A stretch of 64,000 bases of DNA from Liolophura sinensis (lineage: Eukaryota; Mollusca; Polyplacophora; Chitonida; Chitonidae), in contig NC_088299.1 of the NCBI RefSeq assembly GCF_032854445.1, forward strand, positions 5,743,001 to 5,807,000, given 5' to 3'. Positions 46,580 through 58,795 of this stretch are shown one piece after another. The position numbers and the translations under genes were made by a program. Numbering within the stretch: position 1 is the stretch's first letter; each line of letters starts with the position of its first letter. The notes under the pieces were generated by a model. The model was not told where the DNA came from, ran no database searches, and worked only from the letters and a program-made list of their open reading frames with translations.

Positions 46580-48786
46580 ATGCTGATATGAGTTTTGGTC
46601 TGTATGAATAGAACCGTACGATGTTTGCTTGTGAAATATTTTGCTGACCATACTTTGTTAAAAGATAAGATATTGAAAATATGACCTGGAAATGGCAATC
46701 GGCAAAAAATCTGAAAAAAACTGACTGAGAGAAAGAGAGACTTACCTAGCTGTTTATTGCAGCTAATAAGATATGAGCCAATAATTTGCTCATATACTTT
46801 GTATCCTCGAAGCAATTAAAATATAATTGTTTTTAAGAGGGTAATGTTTCTTTTCTTTTTTTGCTAGCGAATAATGTACAAGATTCAGCTCAGTAATTCA
46901 CCTTGTGTGGTTGTTGATCTGCCTGCCAATCGATTAATTTTCTTTGATACTCTATCCTTTAACATGGGCCATCAACATCTATGAGTATTTTGCGATATTC
47001 ATAAACAACTCGTTAACCATATTCTAATACAACATTCAACATAATCTATGAAAACAATTAACATATTATTGATAAAAGAGAAACAGGAAATAATGTTGGA
47101 AAAGAACAAGGAATGTTCTAGACTCTTAGATATAACTAAGGTGGCGATTTGTTCTATACGATGCATAGACGTTTCCCCAACCCCCCATGTTAAACATAAA
47201 CTACCACACGAAACAAGGGAGAAAACTTTTGATAGGTCTGTTAGCGAAGGTAGCATGATTCCAGACTCGGACCTGTCAGGCCGAGAAGGAAAGTTTCAGT
47301 TTTGTCATTGTGAGTTATCATTACTTGAATAGCAAATATACCAAATGGACTTGTATAGCAAATATACCAAATGGACTTGTATAGCAAATATACCAAATGG
47401 ACTTGTATACCTCGCCTTGCAGCATTTGCCCAATCCTTCCCTGACGATTTCAGCCAAGTTCATGGTAGCTGCAAAAACTAGTGTGTCAATCTTATTCTAT
47501 CAAGCGTATTCACTCCAAGTGTCTAAAATTTGCAATGAGTATAGTTCTCTTCTAGGTAAATGTGGACAGAGGGTCTAGAATCTCTGACAATCTTTTTCTT
47601 AATTTTGCTTAAATCCCATTAACCCGGGGCAAGGGGCTGTATAGCCGTCCATTTTCAATTAGATTGCCCCGTTGGATAAGTGAACAGCTGCATTCAAAGA
47701 CTTACATACATGTATTTCGATTAAAGACATGTTATATACTAACACCATACAATGATTTGGAAACTGAGTTTATTCATTCACCGAGAATATGCCAGTGTCT
47801 TCACTGGAAATTATTGACTACTTCTCTTTACGTGTTGAGTGTGTTTGCCTTGAAGCGAGTATGTTGGTTGACAGCTGGTATACGAATATCTGTACTGGAG
47901 CCTGGATTTGGCTAGTTGTTGTATCCACCAGATTGTCGATCGCTGCCAAATTAAAATTCCATTCGAATTACTTCCGAAGACAGGGGAATTTTAAGAGGCT
48001 ACATTCTGTAAATATATACATATAATTTTGAAAACCTATTGATGCATATTGCTCCTGAAATGCGGGGCATGTTGAAAAACTTTTCTTTGCGAACTTCTAT
48101 GTAATCAGTACTCATAACGTTCATTAAGACTGGTTATAAACCGTAAAGCCACTGATATTTATAGATATATCTCCATTTATACATGTATAAGCAACTGTAC
48201 ACGTGGATACCTATCCTTAACTTTCTTATCGTTCCTTTTTTCAGATATTTGCTCTGTTTGTGCTTCAAATAACTGAGTCATGTATGATCCGCCTTTTGCA
48301 GGGTGGAAAACGCTTAATTAATATTCTTTATCACCGTACAAGCTAACTCAGAAAATCTATTCATATTTGAGACCTAAAAATCGTACACTATTTAAAGTGA
48401 TCATTTCAAGGATACCATTAAATATACAAAACTTATCAACCGACTCCGCTGGATTTTTACCTTAATCTGACGTTACACAAAAGAAAGCAATGTGCAAAGG
48501 TTTTTAAAATGTATAATCGTACGCCATTCGAAGAAGATATTGCACGGAAATCAACACGACAGAGCTGCGTCACGGGGTGTTTCCTGAACAACGCCACGTC
48601 ATTTACAACACAACTATAAAATATCAGAATTTTTTTTCGTTCAAACTCAGATTTGAAGAACATACCTAGTAAATTATAACACTCATATAGATTATCAAAT
48701 GTATTTCCTTGAAATCCGCGTGAATAATATACTTTCTATATTACACCACCGATTACTTAATTCTTTAGAAATTAAATTGTGACAGG
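46580..48786. other. No gene recognised; short 26 bp triplicate
   Basis: Three tandem copies of a 26 bp unit (CCAAATGGACTTGTATAGCA plus AATATA) lie at about 47328-47405. Small frames around 47048-48025 have no recognisable domains. Confidence 0.6.
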
Positions 48787-49370
48787 TGATCTTTTGGCAC
48801 AGACACGTTAGCTTTATGAACAATCTTGCAGTTATTTTGACTTTTTTTACAGAGACACGTCAGCTTTATGAACAACCTTGCATTTATTTTGACTTTTTTT
48901 TAAAGAGGCACGTTAGCTTTATGAGCAATCTTGCATTTTTTTTTACTTTTTTACAGAGGCACGTTAGCTTTATGAACAATCTTGCAGTTATTTTGACTTT
49001 TTTTACAGAGGCGCGTTAGCTTTATGAGCAATCTTGCATTTTTTTTACTTTTTTACAGAGGCACGTTAGCTTTATGAACAATCTTGCAGTTATTTTGACT
49101 TTTTTTTACAGAGACACGTTAGCTTTATGAACAACCTTGGATTTATTTTGACTTTTTTACAGAGTCACGTAAGCTTTATGAACAATCTTGCATTTTTTTT
49201 TTACTTTTTTACAGAGGCACGTTAGCTTTATGAACAATCTTGCATTTATTTTGACTTTTTTACTGAGGCACGTTAGCTTTATGAACAATTTTCCATTTAC
49301 TTTGACTTTTTTACCGAGGCACGTTAGCTTTATGAACAATCTTGCATTTATTTTGACTATCTTTACCACG
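48787..49370. repeat. Minisatellite, about 51 bp unit, 11 copies
   Basis: The unit contains AGAGGCACGTTAGCTTTATG, AACAATCTTGCA and a T-rich end (TTTATTTTGACTTTTTTAC). Its length varies by 1-2 bp through the T run. Open frames on both strands reflect the repeat. Confidence 0.95.
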
Positions 49371-50110
49371 ATATGGTTGCCACACTGCCAAAGTAGCCTT
49401 AATATAAAAGACAACAGAATATTGTAAGAGTTGGCAAAATCGTCGCTCGTAAAAGATGAAATTCGACCCCTTGTCAGTTTTTACAGTTTTATTCCATATA
49501 GTTTACTAAGGGAATTTATCCCAGTGGCTTAAGCAGAATTCGGTAAATAAATTCCACCGATGTTAACAACAACTTATTAGATGTCGTTGGAGAAGCATTA
49601 TTAAAAGTGATGTGTTTTTGTCCCAAGAACAATGTCATCAAAAACAATTCAAAGGGACCAGGCTTCCGGAATAGTTTGTCCACCAGCGCACTCCTGACTA
49701 ATGCACACATGGCTATTCTTTCATTCAAACGCATTTATCTTTCAACCATAGGCAGAATATTGCATTTGCATTGTTACTAAGCTATTTTATCATATCTTGT
49801 CTCCCGGTTTTCAGCAGGCAAATCAATGATGCGTTGAATGCTTTCAAGCTCTGTTATCTTGAACACTTCAACACTTGAAGATCTACAGTATCCAGGAATA
49901 TCGATGTAAAGTAACAAAAGCGAATAGTCTGTCATTATCTTATACATGTGTACGAAACGTGATCAGTGAAGTGCTCAACAAGATCCCGATAACCTCTGGC
50001 TAGCTAATCAAAGATAAAAGGAAGGTGAGATGTGTAGGAAGATTTCATGTTTGCCGGAACAATAGCAATTCCTGTGAAATTGTCTTCTACTTGAAAACAG
50101 TCCTCAACGC
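49371..50110. other. No gene recognised
   Basis: Single-copy-looking sequence between two tandem arrays. Short frames only. Confidence 0.55.
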
Positions 50111-50485
50111 ATTAATTGTAGGTTGGTTAGTTGGTTGCTTAGTTTATTGCTTGGTTGAAGTCAGCGAAGTCTCCATTCAACTAACTGGTGTGAGTGCTAC
50201 AAACAATACCTGGATATGAATGAAATCCTAACAACGTAGGTAAAATGACAGGTTGGTGAGTTGGTTGGTTAGTTTAATGGTTAGTTGAACTCAGCGACGT
50301 ATCCATTCAACTAATTGGTATGCGTGCTACAAACAATACATGGTTATGAATGAAATGCTAACAACGCAGGTAAAATTATAAGTTGGTTAGTTGGTTGTTG
50401 GTTAAAGTCAGCAACGTCTCCATTCAACTCATTGGTGTGCGTGCTACAACCAATATATGGTTATGAATGAAATGCTAACAATGAC
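50111..50485. repeat. Tandem repeat, about 125-130 bp unit, 3 copies
   Basis: Each unit has GGTTGGTTAGTTGGTT, GTCAGC(G/A)A(A/C)GT, TCTCCATTCAACT, TGCTACAAACAATA and TATGAATGAAAT-CTAACAA. The copies are diverged by point changes and small deletions. Confidence 0.9.
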
Positions 50486-50519
50486 AGAGATGAAGAACAA
50501 AGCTATAGGAGATGTATAT

Positions 50520-50625
50520 ACATTTATTTATTTATTTATCTGATTGGTGCTTTACGCCCTACTCAAGAATATTTCACTTATACAACGGCAGCCAGCATTA
50601 TGGTAGGAGCATCCGCAGGCTGACA
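50520..50625 (-). repeat. SINE-A 3' fragment, minus orientation
   Basis: TTTATTTATC, TGATTGGTGCTTTACGCCC and AGCATTATGGTAGGAG, then CATCCGCAGGCTGACAG with an internal deletion. Confidence 0.85.
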
Positions 50626-50679
50626 GCATGTCGGAAAGTTCGTCATCGACTTACCAAAGCTTGCTGGTTTACCCAGATT

Positions 50680-50771
50680 GTCTCCGGTTTCCTTTACCTA
50701 TAAAACTAACCGCCAGCGGATAAGTGAAAAATTCTTGAGTTTTATACTAAACAACAATCAAAGAAATAAAC
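50680..50771 (+). repeat. SINE-A 3' remnant, plus orientation
   Basis: TTTCCTTTACC, GCGGATAAGTGAAAAATTCT and AAACAACAATCAAAGAAATA. A diverged tail half in inverted orientation to its neighbours. Confidence 0.7.
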
Positions 50772-50779
50772 TGAACAAT

Positions 50780-51047
50780 ATTTATTTACTTATTTGATTG
50801 GTGTTTTAAGCCATCCTCAGGAATATTTCGCTTATACGACGGCGACCAGCCTGATGGTGGGAGGAAACCCGGAAGAGCCCGGGGGAAACTCATGACCATC
50901 CACAGGTTGCTGAATGACCTTCCCACGTAGGGCCGTAGAGGAAGCCAGCATGAACTGGACTTGAACTTACAGGGACCTCATTGGTGAGAGACTCCTGGGT
51001 CATTACGCTGTGCTTGCGCGCTAACCAACTGAGCCACGGAGGGCCCC
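50780..51047 (-). mobile_element. SINE-A, full length, 9 bp target-site duplication
   Basis: On minus it begins with the A-box head (CCTCCGTGGCTCAGTTGG) and GTTAGCGCGC, has the B box and body, and ends in the AAAT-type tail. CTGAACAAT flanks it at 50771-50779 and 51048-51056. Confidence 0.93.
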
Positions 51048-51056
51048 CTGAACAAT

Positions 51057-52154
51057 TTTACTGATCCCAAAAGAGGCATTTAGTGAGTGCTTGGGGTTTA
51101 ACGTCGCGGACACCTAAAATGCTGCTTCGCCATGTTTGGAGGGGCCTCGGTGTTACACTTTCAGTGTGAACGATTCTCTATCTCTTGACTGCAGTAGGAT
51201 CCTTGATTGAGTTGCATAACACTGTATGAAGTACGACTTACTTACAGCTTAGTCTTAATCAAGTCATCCAACGAAACCCATAGGTCAATCCTGAAAGGAT
51301 AGATGGTTTCCGGTGTAGCGAGAAAGTGGTGATAATAAAGCAACAACAAAGCTCAAACAGCCGCATGCGCAGTTTAACCTTCGTTGAACTGATCTTCGCA
51401 CAATATTACGTGCAACGTTACACATGAAACAGATTGTCAGTAACCTGCCGAAGGTCGTGATTTACTCCAGGCACAAACCTGGGTCCCGCTCTACGGAGCG
51501 GTCGCAAACTACGTCAGGCGTAATTTCCATGACAACCGTGAAGAGTTACGTCATCATGGTCCATGCGCTAAACGCAGTATTGGGACATCTTTGTAAAACG
51601 GGAGGCCTGAACCCTATGATTTAAGTAAAACATTCTTCAGCATGGTATTAAATTGAACCAATCAATTAATCAGTTAGAACTACATAATTACATATAGAAC
51701 ACTTTAACTAAGAAAGCAAGGAAAGTCCTTTCCGGACTAAAATGCACTGGTGTTCTATTACTTTGTATCTGCAAGTGCAAAAAGTGTAGTAGGTCTTGCG
51801 TGATCAATCGAGAATGAATTCATTTGTATCAAAGTATTGATCGAACATGAATGCAAAGGTTATATACCAGAATAACTAGCTTGTTAAGTTCAGCAAATAT
51901 TTATCTTAGAATGATCAATCAACCAGACTTTTCTCCGAAATGTCCTTGTGAGTGCAGTCGCGTGTCGTCACAATACAGACATTTAAGTAGGACTTGAAGC
52001 AGGAAACAAAACCAATTGAAAATATACGATAGAAATCGGACAAATTATTTAAATCTACCAAAAGAATAACTGTGTCTTTGTAACTGCCATCAGCAGTGAA
52101 AGTAGATATTAGATATATGTTCTTGGCATACAAACGTAGCCTTTACTCAAAAAT
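51057..52154. other. No gene; SINE remnants
   Basis: GTGAGTGCTTGGGGTTTAAC at 51081-51105 is the SINE-B 3' end in minus orientation. A strongly diverged SINE-A-like stretch (CAGTAACCTGCCGAAGGTCG to AACCAATCAATTAATC) spans about 51430-51670 in plus orientation. The rest is unassigned. Confidence 0.55.
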
Positions 52155-52203
52155 ATAATTTGTTAATTTTAACAGAAATGTATTCTGTTATTATAACACA
52201 ATG
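52155..52203. repeat. Partial copy of the inverted-repeat element at 61302-61532
   Basis: TGTTAATTTTAACAGAA is followed by ATGTATTCTGTTATT and TAACAC, matching the left end of the 61 kb element with its intervening segment missing. Confidence 0.6.
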
Positions 52204-52209
52204 GCCCAC

Positions 52210-52680
52210 GTTAGACAACATCCCTGGTCGTTTGGGTACTGGCCACAGCATCAGCATTGACAATGTGGGTAGTCACAGAGCACTACGACTGAAGACACTG
52301 ACTGACCAACATCCCTGGTCGCTTGGGTACTGGCCACAGCATCAGTACCGACAATGTGGGTAGTCACAGAACACTACGACTGAAGACACTGACTGACCAA
52401 CATCCCTGGTTGCTTAGATACTGTGTGCCACAACATCAATACCAACAAAGGGGGTAGTCGACAGAACACTACTACTGAAGACTCTGACTAACCATCATCC
52501 CTGGATCAAGGGGTACTGTGTGCCACGGCATGGGTACCGACAATGTGGGTAGTCGTCATAGTAGAACACTATGACTGAAGACACAGACTGACCAACATCC
52601 CTGATTGCTTGGGCACTGTGTGCCACAATATCAACACCGACAATGTGGGTAGTCGACAGAACATTACGAATGATAACCTG
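52210..52680. repeat. Tandem repeat, about 91-100 bp unit, 5 copies
   Basis: The unit includes GACCAACATCCCTGGTCGCT, TGGGTACTG, GCCACAGCATCA, GACAATGTGGGTAGTC and GAACACTACGACTGAAGACA. The first two are most alike; the last three carry a TGTG insertion and more changes. Confidence 0.92.
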
Positions 52681-54680
52681 GGTTGGACATCTTACCTGGC
52701 TCCGCGTGTACTGGGTGTGTGAACATCAGCATAAAACGGGTGCCGGTAGTTTAACATTACGACAGGCTACCCACAGCAAAGCTTAATCGAACATCTAAGA
52801 CAGTAACTGTAAATTGGCGCGAATCATTTTACGCCATGGAAAACTTACAAATTCCCAAGTTCACGTTCTGCTTGACATTTATTTCATTTCTTTGCTGACA
52901 ATTATTTCTAACAGAGATAGAAATCGACTTAGGATCACCGGTACTAACTTTTTCCCTTTATTCAGAAGAGTTAGGGTATACATAACACAGCCAGATGGAG
53001 ATGTGTCTAGAACATGTCTGGTTAGTGCTAATATTAACAGGTTATTGGGCTTAACCATTATGTAGTACGAATAAAACTCACAGTCAGCTGTAAAATGATT
53101 TATTCATTTGGTTGGTGTTTTACGCCGTACTTAAGATTACTTCATTCATACGACGGTGATTTCTGTAATTCTAACAGGTTTAGGTAGAAGCTTATTACGA
53201 CATGCCCATGTACCACATGTCAAGTTGACCGGAACGCTTCCACGTTTGGCTGTATCGCTTCATATGATTTTGCATTTACATTTAAACATTTTTTCAATGC
53301 CACTGGATTTTCCAAAGCCAAAAACTTTACGAGACTACTTCTTCGTGTGCAGGCCTGTTTGCGCATATATTCTCCGCGGAGCCTTTCTGTGTTGTTTTTA
53401 TAGTATACTTGCTCTGCAACCCATCTGTTCTCAGACTTGACCTATGGTCAAATATTGCATTTCTTCCGAGAATTTTGCACCGCTGCACATCAGTTATCTC
53501 CATTCATGAAACCGGACGACACTGTCAGGCGAAAAATTCCTAAGTATGCATGGCGATACAAAAAGGCAATAAAATCAATAAATAGAACTTTTTGTATGAC
53601 TTTTACTTTTGGGAAGTAGGCTAGTGTTGAACTCTACAACTTGTGATATAATTATCATACTGGTAAAAGACAAGTAGTTACCGGCGACTTTTACACCAGA
53701 GCAAAGAGCCTATTCGCGTCCCAGAAAGCATGAAAAAAGATTATTCTCGAAAGCACCGTGTTCGAGAATGGGATGATACACTATGTATTAATGAATGAGT
53801 TGACTTAAACGATACGTGACATTCTAAGACTGAGCCAACTATAGCCAGTGAAATCCAAGCACTTTAACAGCCTCGGACACTACCACTTCCGAAATGAGAG
53901 TATTTGTTTGACTTATTTATTTATATGGTGTTTTACGCCATACTCAAGAATATTTCACTTATACGATGTCTGCCAGAAAAGGTGTAAGGTAAGTCCATGT
54001 CAGAATGTCATGAATAACTGGAGTCTACAGAAACAGGTAGGCCTACATGAAAAGCTCTATCTAGGACAAACTGGCCCCTTGTCTTTTTCCCCATTGCTTT
54101 CAATCAGTTACTCGATGGGAATTCCTATTTTATCTCGCATGGTATATGAAAGATGAATTCAAGTAGGCCTACTGCTTGTTTAATTTGTTGATTTGTTTTA
54201 TTGTTCACGTGCTACATGGGTCATTCAAGTACTAATAGGTTCAAATCAATTTCAAATCGATGCCATTGTCTGTGACAACAAACTGCTAAGCAGACTATTC
54301 GATTGTGTAATGAATAATATATTCCAACGGCGAAAACAAATGTGCAAAAACACATAACTCCATAAACAGATCTAAGTTATAAGTACTCTTTTGATATGGC
54401 ACATATGATATCATATATCAGCATGCCCATTTGTTTCTTGCTAGTAGGTAACTATTGACAACTTTGGGTAATGTAACGGTAAAATCACGCTTCGTTTCTG
54501 TCACTAGATAAGTCCCATGCTGGGACAATCGACCTTTGTGCACCAGATATTTCCCGGGGTTTTCAGCTCGATATCAGTTTATTGACCCAACAAAATAATA
54601 TATTAACTGTTCAACTACAAGAGTCTTGGTTTCATTAAAACACGACGAGGCGTGAAGACTTCCCAGAATCGTCAACCAAA
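52681..54680. other. No gene; two SINE-A 3' fragments
   Basis: Minus-oriented SINE-A ends lie at 53098-53157 (GGTTGGTGTTTTACGCCG) and 53915-53975 (ATGGTGTTTTACGCCATACT). An upstream exon for the lectin gene starting near 54763 might lie here, but I cannot identify one. Confidence 0.5.
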
Positions 54681-54898
54681 ATGACGGCTTTTAATGTTCA
54701 AATATTTGGATGCTCTTGCACCCAGTTGAGTCTGCTTTTTTACTTACCTATAACGATTGCAGTGTCTCTATTCTGGAGCGACACGAGTCGCACTTGGGAA
54801 GAGAGTGATGCCTATTGTAAGTCAATAGGCAGGCGCTTACTCACCATTCGATCAGAGGAAGAATACAATGCTGTCCTCAACTATCTGCAGTCTAACGG
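54681..54898 (+). CDS. CTLD N-terminal half exon of the paralogous CTLD-PAN gene
   Basis: Best read as an exon at 54763-54898 (136 bp: two bases, 44 codons, two bases; phase 1 in, phase 2 out), with acceptor CGATTGCAG| and donor AACGG|GTTTGT. It encodes the first CTLD half: FWSDTSRTWEESDAYCKSIG, then RRLLTIRSEEEYNAVLNYL, with the W-x-x-S-x-x-Y-C core. The same frame is open back to an ATG at 54681 through a hydrophobic stretch (LSLLFYLPITIAV). An unspliced start with a signal peptide is therefore possible, and a separate signal exon upstream is the alternative. Its donor phase matches the exon at 55859. Confidence 0.8.
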
Positions 54899-55858
54899 GT
54901 TTGTGATTCTAGAATTTCATTACTTCATCTGTGAAGTTATTAACCATTTTTTGGCAATTTGTACATCATTGTGCGACGAGCATGTATATACTTACAGGAG
55001 TAATATCTGTATGCATTATAGAATGTTGCAGTGATATAGGAGATTCAATCTTTAGGAGGATTTATACGGGTGAATGGAGGTAAACTTATTATTGATATAT
55101 TTATATGGTGTTTTATGCCGTATTACAAAATATTTCATTTGTACGACAGCAATCAGATTCATGAATGGGTGGCTTCTGATAGAGCCCAAGGGAGCCACTG
55201 CATGTTTTTTAGAAGCTACCGGACCAAACCTCCTCTAGCCATCAGCAACTGGACTCGAACTCTCTACCTTATCTGTAGCTTCTGGTTGTGGACATTTATA
55301 CTTGTTTATTGTAAGCAAGTTGCATTTTTCGCACAGATACTTGTATCTATCCAGTTTACAACTCAGTATATAACTTGAATAAATTTAAGTTACACTGAAG
55401 ATTACAACTCGGTATACGGTAGAAACAAATTTCCGAGCATCTTTATTAAAAATCTTCCCTATGGCAATTGAATTTGTAGACTGACCTTAAATACCGGTAT
55501 CAATGATCATTTTTGATACCAGTTTTGGTAGCAGTTTGGAGACTTTTTCTGAAGTTTAACCAGTAAGAAAGTAACAAAGAATTTGTATTGATACGTTATA
55601 TTCTCTCTTTTTCCAATGCTGTATTAATTTATCTGTTTGTTTATTTATTGTTTTATATCATTGGTGTTTTACACCGTACTCAAGAATATTTCACTTATAC
55701 GACGGTGGCCAGCATTAAGGTGGGAGAAAACCAAGCAGACCGGTCAGGAATACATGCAAGTTTGTACATGTATATGTTCACCTACCACAAATTACCATGG
55801 GCAATGACACGGTAAAATTCAATATGACTGATCTAAATATTTTCTATCTTTCCCCTAG
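54899..55858 (+). other. Intron (phase 2) with degenerate SINE-A pieces
   Basis: Minus-oriented SINE-A remnants lie at 55093-55260 (TATGGTGTTTTATGCCGTAT through GGACTCGAACTCT) and 55633-55735 (TTGGTGTTTTACACCGTACT through AGCATTAAGGTGGGAG). Confidence 0.7.
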
Positions 55859-56073
55859 TGTTAAAGAGGAGGTATGGATGGGCTTGCGTCTTTCCCAGGC
55901 TGGGACCAGTTACCAGTGGGTGGGTTATAACGATCCGGGCTACATGCTGTGGAAAAAAAGTCCAAGCTATTCAAGTGCCAAGGCATGCGTCAATCTCCGA
56001 GTAATGGACGCTTTCCACGGATTCGAAAATGAGCGATGTGATATGCTGAATTCTTGCGTGTGCGATATGAGAG
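55859..56073 (+). CDS. CTLD C-terminal half exon of the paralogous CTLD-PAN gene
   Basis: A 215 bp exon with one base, 71 codons and one base (phase 2 in, phase 1 out), acceptor TTTCCCCTAG| and donor AGAG|GTAAAG. The protein VKEEVWMGLRLSQAG, then YQWVGYNDPGYMLW, KACVNLRV and ERCDMLNSCVCD aligns with the exon at 1471. It has the WMGL core and the closing cysteines. The EPN/QPD-type sugar motif is absent and the WND position reads FEN-E-RC, so calcium-dependent sugar binding is unlikely. Length and phases match the duplicated genes almost exactly. Confidence 0.85.
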
Positions 56074-57370
56074 GTAAAGTTTTGATGGTTTATATACAAT
56101 ACCCATACCTGTACGTGATTTCTGAAATGCACGACTAAATGCCTGTAGAAGTGGTAAGGCATTTGTACAATATACAAGTATAGATACAATGAAAACAAGG
56201 GATCACCTCTCACAAACAGCGGCAATAACATATGCAGGCATTTGACGGGGACTTAAGTTGAAGGCTGAATTGCCCTATCCGTCATTCCCTAAACTGCATC
56301 TTAAAAAATAAACCATTTCACGAATCTTTCAATGTGACAGACTTTTTGTCAGCTTTCTTCCGAATGTCGGTGTGCAGATATCTCCAGTCCCTTTCAGATT
56401 TTCTTAATTTCACAATGTCTTGTTTATTTCCTAAACTGCATATTAAGAAAGAAACACGAAACCCTTTCATGTATCCTTTAAAGAAGAAGACAATTTAAAT
56501 ATGAAACAAATACCACTTAAAAGAGTATGCATTTCTTCGCAGGTGCCTGCCATAAAAAATTATAATATGTACCTCAAGTTGATAAATTATAAACAAAGTC
56601 AGCGCCAAAATCTGCTGTGGGCCACTCCATTTTGTCTAAGAACTAATCCTGAAGACATCTGTTTTAGGAGGAGAATTGCCGTCGGAAACCACCTAAGTGC
56701 AGTTCGTATATTTCTGGTAGAACTCTTCTTCTCTAAAGGTAGTGAACAGTACAGTTCGTTTACCGTTTGATGATCGGGAAACCGGAATGTTGGACGTAGT
56801 TTCCGAGTTTACACGAACAAGCCGGTAGTTTTAACGACTCTCATTGGCTGAGAGCCCCCGAGATTCGAAAGTCAGTGATTTACTTCCCCATGCATGCACG
56901 CATTAATCTGACCACCATCATATTACTAAAAAAGCCTTGAGTTCGCTATAAAATACCAATCAAAAACATAAATATAAATACATGCAACTGGGCGGGAGGG
57001 GCACACTATAAGTGTGTTGTAACAGTATTTTATTTGATTGCTGTTTTACGCCTTACTTAAGAATATTTCACCTATACAAAGGCGACCAGCATTATGATGG
57101 GAGGAAACTGGGCATAACCCGGGAGAAACCCACGACCATGCGCAGTCTGCTGACAGACCTTCCCACTTACTGTTGTAACAGTAGCTGTATCAACAGTTTA
57201 AGTAGTGTAGGTGCTAAACAACCTATACAGACAAAATTTCGGTCCATGTGACTGTCTACAACATTTGATAGCGAGTGCTGGGGAATGTTCCAGTTGTCGT
57301 TGTAAGACTTTCCTTTTCAATTTGATACACATTTACTTTACTGATCAAGACACGTGTATGTCTGTTGCAG
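56074..57370 (+). other. Intron (phase 1) with SINE-A fragments
   Basis: Contains SINE-A remnants at 56930-56985 (plus; GAGTTCGCTATAAAATACCA) and 57028-57170 (minus; GATTGCTGTTTTACGCCTTA through CCATGCGCAGTCTGC). No additional exon was recognised. Confidence 0.65.
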
Positions 57371-57660
57371 ACCTAACGGAACTGCCAGCTGGTAGGCCTA
57401 AAGTTTTACAACGGGCTCTACAGAGAGGGGCGTACATAGTGAAGACGTGTGAAGAAAACCTGCCGTTGTGGTCCTCTTTTGATGTCACGTCATGTCCTTT
57501 CTTGTTAGATTGTGCTGTGCAGTGCTTGTCGTCAGAGAACTGTACGGATTTCACGTTTGGTAATGAAAAATGTCGATTGTTTCAACTGGACACATCAGGA
57601 GCCTATCGGCTTTCTGATTCCGACGACTGTGCTGCATATCGATTATTCATGTATATGTAG
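57371..57660 (+). CDS. PAN/Apple-like terminal exon of the paralogous CTLD-PAN gene
   Basis: The acceptor GTCTGTTGCAG| is followed by two bases completing a phase 1 codon and an open frame to TAG at 57658-57660. Seven cysteines include VKTC, TSC-PFLLDC-AVQC, ENC-TDF, EKC-RLF and DDC. The C-x3-C...C-x-x-F...C-x-L spacing matches the exon at 4408 (KCASHC, KC-HVF, EC-SLF), which places the two genes in one family. No transmembrane segment or GPI signal follows, so the product should be secreted. Confidence 0.75.
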
Positions 57661-58311
57661 ATTATCTCTCTGATACAATGTGATTTGTCGTATCGATTTG
57701 TCTATTTCAACTTGTGGGATGAAAATAGGACGTCTATTTTTATAGCCCTATTCATAGGGTGCGGTTTGTCGATCGCCACGCTCGCATGAAATAGCGAGTG
57801 GCGTATTTTTATTCGACTAGTCGACTCGACAGTCGTGTGAACACCGTGTGAACGCGACTTAAAGAGCCAACGATGTGTAACAGGCTATATTATTTTGCAT
57901 ATTTAGTTTAAATAGGATTGCAAATTAAACACCCTTAATTCATAGTCGAAAGGTCTGCATCGCTTTTGTTTTACTCTTATCTTTTTACCCATATGATATA
58001 GCACAATGTACACATGTATATCTTCTGTATGACTTCTGTTTTCCTGATATACTGTCAGGTTAACAACATCATAACTAATGTTATAAGCCTGTACAACTTA
58101 CAAAATGATGTCGGCAGTTTACGTTCCTTAAAATGTGCTGAATCACTAAAATAAGACCACATTAGCTTTGCTAGTCAATAATTCATAAACTGCCGTTCGA
58201 TTTTCTTAGTATATCGAGACTAAAATTCTTTGTGATATAATAGCGAGCAGAAAACCTTAATCTATCTTATATTTATTTAACAATTGAGCCTAATTTAACA
58301 ATTGGAACTTT
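57661..58311. other. 3' flank of the lectin gene; no further gene
   Basis: AT-rich. An imperfect hairpin (CGCCACGCTCGC / GCGAGTGGCG) lies at about 57774-57805. No AATAAA within the usual distance was identified with confidence. Confidence 0.5.
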
Positions 58312-58536
58312 CTGTGGCTGAGGTGGTTAGCGTGCCATCGCAGGGCAATGGCCCAGGAGCCTAGCTGACTTCCTCTCCGTTCATACGCGGGAAGGTCTCC
58401 CAGCAACCCGCGGATAGTTGTGGGTTTCTCTGGATTTTGCTCGTTTTCCTCCCATCATAGTGCTGGTCGCCATCGTATAAGTGTAATATTCTTGAGTACG
58501 GCGTGAAACATCAATTAAATAAACAAATAAATAACG
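58312..58536 (+). repeat. SINE-A with head, internally deleted, plus orientation
   Basis: TGTGGCTGAGGTGGTTAGCG (A box) and CAATGGCCCAGGAGCC are followed by a jump over the B-box segment to CTTCCTCTCCG, then CAGCAACCCGCGGATAG, CTCCCATCATAGTGCTGG, CGGCGTGAAACATCAAT and the tail. Confidence 0.88.
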
Positions 58537-58690
58537 TATCTGCGGTCTATACTATATGTCTATCACATATGGCATGCTAGAGCATAGTCTAGACATTACA
58601 ATGAGTTAGAAATATTGTATCTATTTTCTCTGATCTCAACAGAGATCTTACAACATCGTTAATCTTGACACTACCTTGCTTGGCACTCAC

Positions 58691-58795
58691 AATATTTATT
58701 ATTTATTTGATTGGTGTTTTACCAGGTACTCAAGAATATTTCACTTATACAACGTAGGCCAGCATTGTAGTGGGAGAAAACCGGGCGCTCGGCAT
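58691..58795 (-). repeat. SINE-A 3' fragment, minus orientation
   Basis: ATTTGATTGGTGTTTTACCA, CTCAAGAATATTTCACTTAT and GTGGGAGAAAACCGGGC. Truncated after the body start. Confidence 0.85.
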
